Shown in pieces: positions 5,258 through 6,389 of a stretch of 6,389 nt of DNA. A program made the position numbers and the translations under genes. Below the pieces are notes generated by a model, which was not told the origin of the DNA, made no database searches, and saw only the letters and a program-made list of their open reading frames with translations. This DNA is from Alphaproteobacteria bacterium (GTDB taxonomy: Bacteria; Pseudomonadota; Alphaproteobacteria; Micavibrionales; UBA1664). Each line of letters opens with the position of its first letter. Position 1 is the first letter of the stretch. The stretch lies in assembly GCA_018969935.1 (NCBI GenBank), contig JAGWXJ010000106.1, positions 1 through 6,389 on the forward strand, given 5' to 3'.

Positions 5258-6124
5258 ATGAATTACGCGACGCGGGAAGCCCGTTTTCTGGCCGAGCTGG
5301 GGGCTATTTTCAACCCCCTTGTGCACTGGCCTTTGCTGACCATGACGCCCTTCGGGCGCGGGATGCCTGTTATTGTCTATCCCGCCTTTGCATCCGATGA
5401 CGCCTATACCGCGGGCATGCGGTATTTTCTGGAGATGAAGGGCTATCGCACCTACGGGTGGGAACAGGGCCGCAACCGCGGGCCACGGCCGCATACCCTT
5501 GAAGCCATCAAGCGCCAGCTGGCCGATGTTACGGACAAGCACGGGCGCAAGGCTGCGCTTATCGGGCATAGCCTTGGCGGCGTGTTTGCACGGCAGCTTG
5601 CACGCTTTGCGCCCGAGCGCGTTGACCGCGTTATCACGCTTGGCTCGCCTTTCGGTATAGCCGCGCAGCTGGACAAAGCCACGCCGGCTACCAAAAAAAT
5701 ATTCAACTTCTGTGTGAGTGACGGCGCTGACGGCGACCGCGATTTGCTGGCGCGCGACCTTGTGGTGCCCCCACCCCTGCCCACGACATCCATTTACAGC
5801 CGTGACGATGAACTCATCCACTGGAGCAGCAGCATCAACCCCCGCGGCCCCCTGACTGAAAATATCGAGGCGATTGCCAGTTCCAGCCACCACGGGCTAG
5901 CGTTTAGCCCCATCATGCTTGCACTGATGGCCGAGCGTTTAGCCGTTTCAAGCGAGTACTGGTACCCGTTTAACCGCAATTTTTCGCCCTTTCTGGCTGC
6001 CTATATCCCCGAACAGCAGGCGCACCTTGAAGATACCAGCGCCGTACCCGACATGCCTGTTTACAGCGCGCAGGAACTAGCGCGGCTGGAAGCCGCCAAG
6101 CCAAACCTTGGCCTGAAAATCTGA
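5258..6124 (+). CDS. alpha/beta hydrolase, lipase/esterase-like
   Basis: This serine hydrolase of the alpha/beta fold (289 aa from this start) has a nucleophile elbow GHSLGG, encoded at 5555-5572, with Ser in the middle. The likely acid is an Asp in SRDDELIHW (5798-5824) and the likely His lies in SSSHHGLAF (5879-5905), so the triad order Ser-Asp-His is normal. A strand resembling a lipase oxyanion region (MPVIVYPAFASDD) comes before it, and VITLGSPFG follows the elbow, as in triacylglycerol-lipase-like and PGAP1-like proteins. No signal peptide or clear membrane segment is seen. The start is uncertain: ATG at 5258 is chosen because it leaves room for divergent promoters. TTG at 5222 would add 12 residues and has GGGAAA only one base upstream. 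Neither has a good ribosome-binding site. The substrate cannot be named. Confidence 0.82.
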   Translation: MNYATREARFLAELGAIFNPLVHWPLLTMTPFGRGMPVIVYPAFASDDAYTAGMRYFLEMKGYRTYGWEQGRNRGPRPHTLEAIKRQLADVTDKHGRKAALIGHSLGGVFARQLARFAPERVDRVITLGSPFGIAAQLDKATPATKKIFNFCVSDGADGDRDLLARDLVVPPPLPTTSIYSRDDELIHWSSSINPRGPLTENIEAIASSSHHGLAFSPIMLALMAERLAVSSEYWYPFNRNFSPFLAAYIPEQQAHLEDTSAVPDMPVYSAQELARLEAAKPNLGLKI

Positions 6125-6389
6125 TTATTTGGGTACGATTTTATCGGCAAAGCGGATTTGCAAGGCGCGCTCCGGCGTCGTGATTTTGTCGGCCTTTGTT
6201 ACAAACTTCAGGGCTTCCTTTACCGAAATGTTGGCGACGCGGGCGATGGTGCGGGCAAATTCCAATCTGTCTATGCCCAGTTCCTGATTGTTTTCGTAGC
6301 TTAAATGCCTGAGTGCGGCTTCGGTGAAAGACGGCGCGTGCGTCATGATTGTGCATTCGCCGTAGATAATGCGCTGGCCCTTATCCTTG
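6125..6389 (-). CDS. second ClpP-like serine peptidase, partial (5' end beyond window)
   Basis: The reading frame is open to the right window edge, so the true start lies outside. The visible part is a C-terminal portion related to the gene at 3336-3917. It reads KDKGQRIIYGECTIMTHAP at its left end, compared with KTKGERIVFQACDIMTHAP in the other protein, then follows with ANISVKEALKF and ADKITTPERA and ends FADKIVPK. The catalytic His (in MTHAP) and Asp (in ADKIT) align with those of the first copy. The nucleophile serine lies beyond the edge. A methionine codon at 6344-6346 belongs to the conserved MTHAP motif and is not the start. Its stop codon TAA abuts the TGA of the convergent hydrolase with no bases between. 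Whether it also has a signal peptide cannot be seen. Confidence 0.82.
   Translation of the reverse strand, partial: KDKGQRIIYGECTIMTHAPSFTEAALRHLSYENNQELGIDRLEFARTIARVANISVKEALKFVTKADKITTPERALQIRFADKIVPK

Noticed and set aside
5195..5893. Minus-strand open frame opposite the alpha/beta hydrolase
   Set aside because: It is antisense to a gene with clear catalytic motifs and its own sequence shows no family features.
6125..6346. A complete small gene of 73 aa starting at the ATG at 6344-6346
   Set aside because: The frame stays open to the window edge and the upstream residues align with the other ClpP-like protein, so this Met is internal to the MTHAP motif.
1..6389. Insertion sequences, CRISPR arrays, prophage or long repeats
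   Set aside because: No transposase, integrase, direct-repeat array or terminal inverted repeats were seen on either strand.

Overview
The window looks like a chromosomal segment from an alphaproteobacterium. The main reasons are the gene order mutM - rpsT - dnaA, all on the + strand, which is a familiar alphaproteobacterial arrangement, and a DnaA domain IV with alphaproteobacterial-type sequence (SARRSRNVARPRQ, then GGRDHTTVMHA). The dnaA upstream region also carries GANTC and TTAA-N7-TTAA motifs like those used by the CcrM/CtrA cell-cycle circuit of that class. The species cannot be named from this sequence.

Layout. Bases 1-246 are AT-rich and non-coding, with a plausible promoter for mutM. 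mutM (247-1086) encodes the 8-oxoguanine/formamidopyrimidine glycosylase. A short gap holds a good promoter (TTGACA-16-GCTAAT) and a leader hairpin for rpsT (1216-1482, ribosomal protein S20), which ends in a terminator-like hairpin. A 339-base gap (1483-1821) follows, with an AT-rich core, four GANTC sites, a TTAA-N7-TTAA motif and a near-consensus DnaA box. It leads into dnaA (1822-3273), the replication initiator. A strong bidirectional terminator (3303-3330) separates dnaA from a convergent minus-strand group.

That group reads msrA (5192 to 4623) - dual-specificity-type phosphatase (4592 to 3963) - ClpP-like serine peptidase with a signal peptide (3917 to 3336). The gaps are 30 and 45 bases, so it is probably one operon. 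Divergent from msrA is an alpha/beta hydrolase with a GHSLGG elbow (about 5258-6124). Its stop codon directly abuts the stop of a second, convergent ClpP-like gene that runs off the right edge of the window.

Functionally, the left half is housekeeping: DNA repair, a ribosomal protein and replication initiation. The right half is accessory, with methionine-sulfoxide repair, a phosphatase, a lipase-like hydrolase and two related ClpP-fold peptidases, at least one predicted to be exported. The most notable points are the exported ClpP-like pair, a MutM whose fourth zinc-finger cysteine is lysine, and the cluster of cell-cycle-type motifs upstream of dnaA. No mobile element, CRISPR array or RNA gene was found.
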